31,567 nucleotides of DNA, taken from a virus. A program made the position numbers and the translations under genes. Under the pieces are notes generated by a model, which saw only the letters and a list, made by a program, of their open reading frames with translations, had not been told where the DNA came from and did no database searches. Shown here piece after piece: positions 31,341 to 31,567 of this stretch (position 1 is the first letter of the stretch; every line of letters starts with the position of its first letter). The stretch lies in the IMG/VR virus record IMGVR_UViG_3300035205_000606, positions 1-31,567 of that record; one strand, given 5' to 3'.

Positions 31341-31567
31341 ATGGTTAAACTAAAAGATTTAATATTTGAGGCTAAACAAGTTGGAATAATTTATCATTTT
31401 ACTTCAATAGAAGCATTGTATAGAATACTTGAAACAAATAAAATGAAATCTAATTTAGGACACATATCATTTTCACGAAATGCAAGGTTGGGTTATATGA
31501 ATGCTGATGTTAGAATAGCTTTTGATGGAAATAAAATGTCTAATAAGTTTAAATTTCAACCACATAT
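31341..31567 (+). CDS. Partial gene, possible ADP-ribosyltransferase-like or related phage protein
   Basis: ATG at 31341 opens a frame that leaves the window after 75 codons. The visible part reads MVKLKDLIFEAKQVGIIYHF, then TSIEALYRILETNKMKSN, ISFSRN and DVRIAFDGNKMSNK. The order YHFTS...L..IL..., then ISFSRN, loosely recalls the N-terminal strand-helix of DarT/ART-like phage proteins, but the catalytic part lies beyond the edge. No clear ribosome binding site precedes it (GAGATAAGACATGG is weak). Family assignment is tentative. Confidence 0.6.
   Translation, partial: MVKLKDLIFEAKQVGIIYHFTSIEALYRILETNKMKSNLGHISFSRNARLGYMNADVRIAFDGNKMSNKFKFQPH

Overview
This window is part of the genome of a large contractile-tailed (T4-like) bacteriophage, very probably marine, with AT-rich DNA and tightly packed, often overlapping genes. 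The phage assignment rests on a run of recognisable tail and baseplate genes (gp5-like hub, gp25-like and gp6-like wedge proteins), a gp55-like late sigma factor and a Holin_3TMs-type holin. The host looks like a Gram-negative bacterium. Bacteroidota or a relative in the FCB group is my inference, from PKD domains, a GC...DDGSC motif, a glycine-type tmRNA resume codon and Bacteroidota-style signal peptides ending near SLFGQ.

Layout. (1) 1-2531: small unknown genes, an IMP dehydrogenase/GMP reductase-family enzyme whose CBS region is replaced by another segment, and two related helical proteins with very basic tails. (2) 2535-2943: a complete tmRNA gene (ssrA), carried by the phage. (3) 2970-5367: a membrane-anchored 3D/double-psi-barrel protein, an HD-domain phosphohydrolase, a small membrane protein and the late sigma factor, ending at a bidirectional terminator. 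(4) 5427-6079, minus strand: two membrane-protein genes, one a miniature MscS-like protein, each with its own promoter-like motif. (5) 6208-24450: the tail/baseplate operon, including four tandem genes that share a C-terminal GVRG-type module, three genes that share an N-terminal WGGKNNT module, and a 2069-residue protein with PKD domains and five 57-bp repeats. (6) 24569-27463: three virion structural genes behind a doubled promoter motif. (7) 27524 to the end: an accessory operon encoding a putative outer-membrane protein, a tiny basic protein, an H-NOX haem/nitric-oxide sensor, a MshEN-TM-coiled-coil protein, an exported thioredoxin-fold protein without its CxxC, a holin, a possible papain-fold protein, and the start of a further gene.

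How the parts may work together. A TATTTATA motif, always in the same orientation as the downstream gene, precedes nearly every transcription unit on both strands and is a good candidate for the promoter read by the gp55-like sigma factor. The most striking part is the last operon. A NO-sensing H-NOX domain is translationally coupled to a membrane protein with a c-di-GMP-binding-type MshEN domain, in the same operon as a holin. I infer a phage-encoded gas or second-messenger sensing circuit at the cell envelope that might tune lysis or host behaviour. The sequence supports the domains and the operon; it does not show the function.
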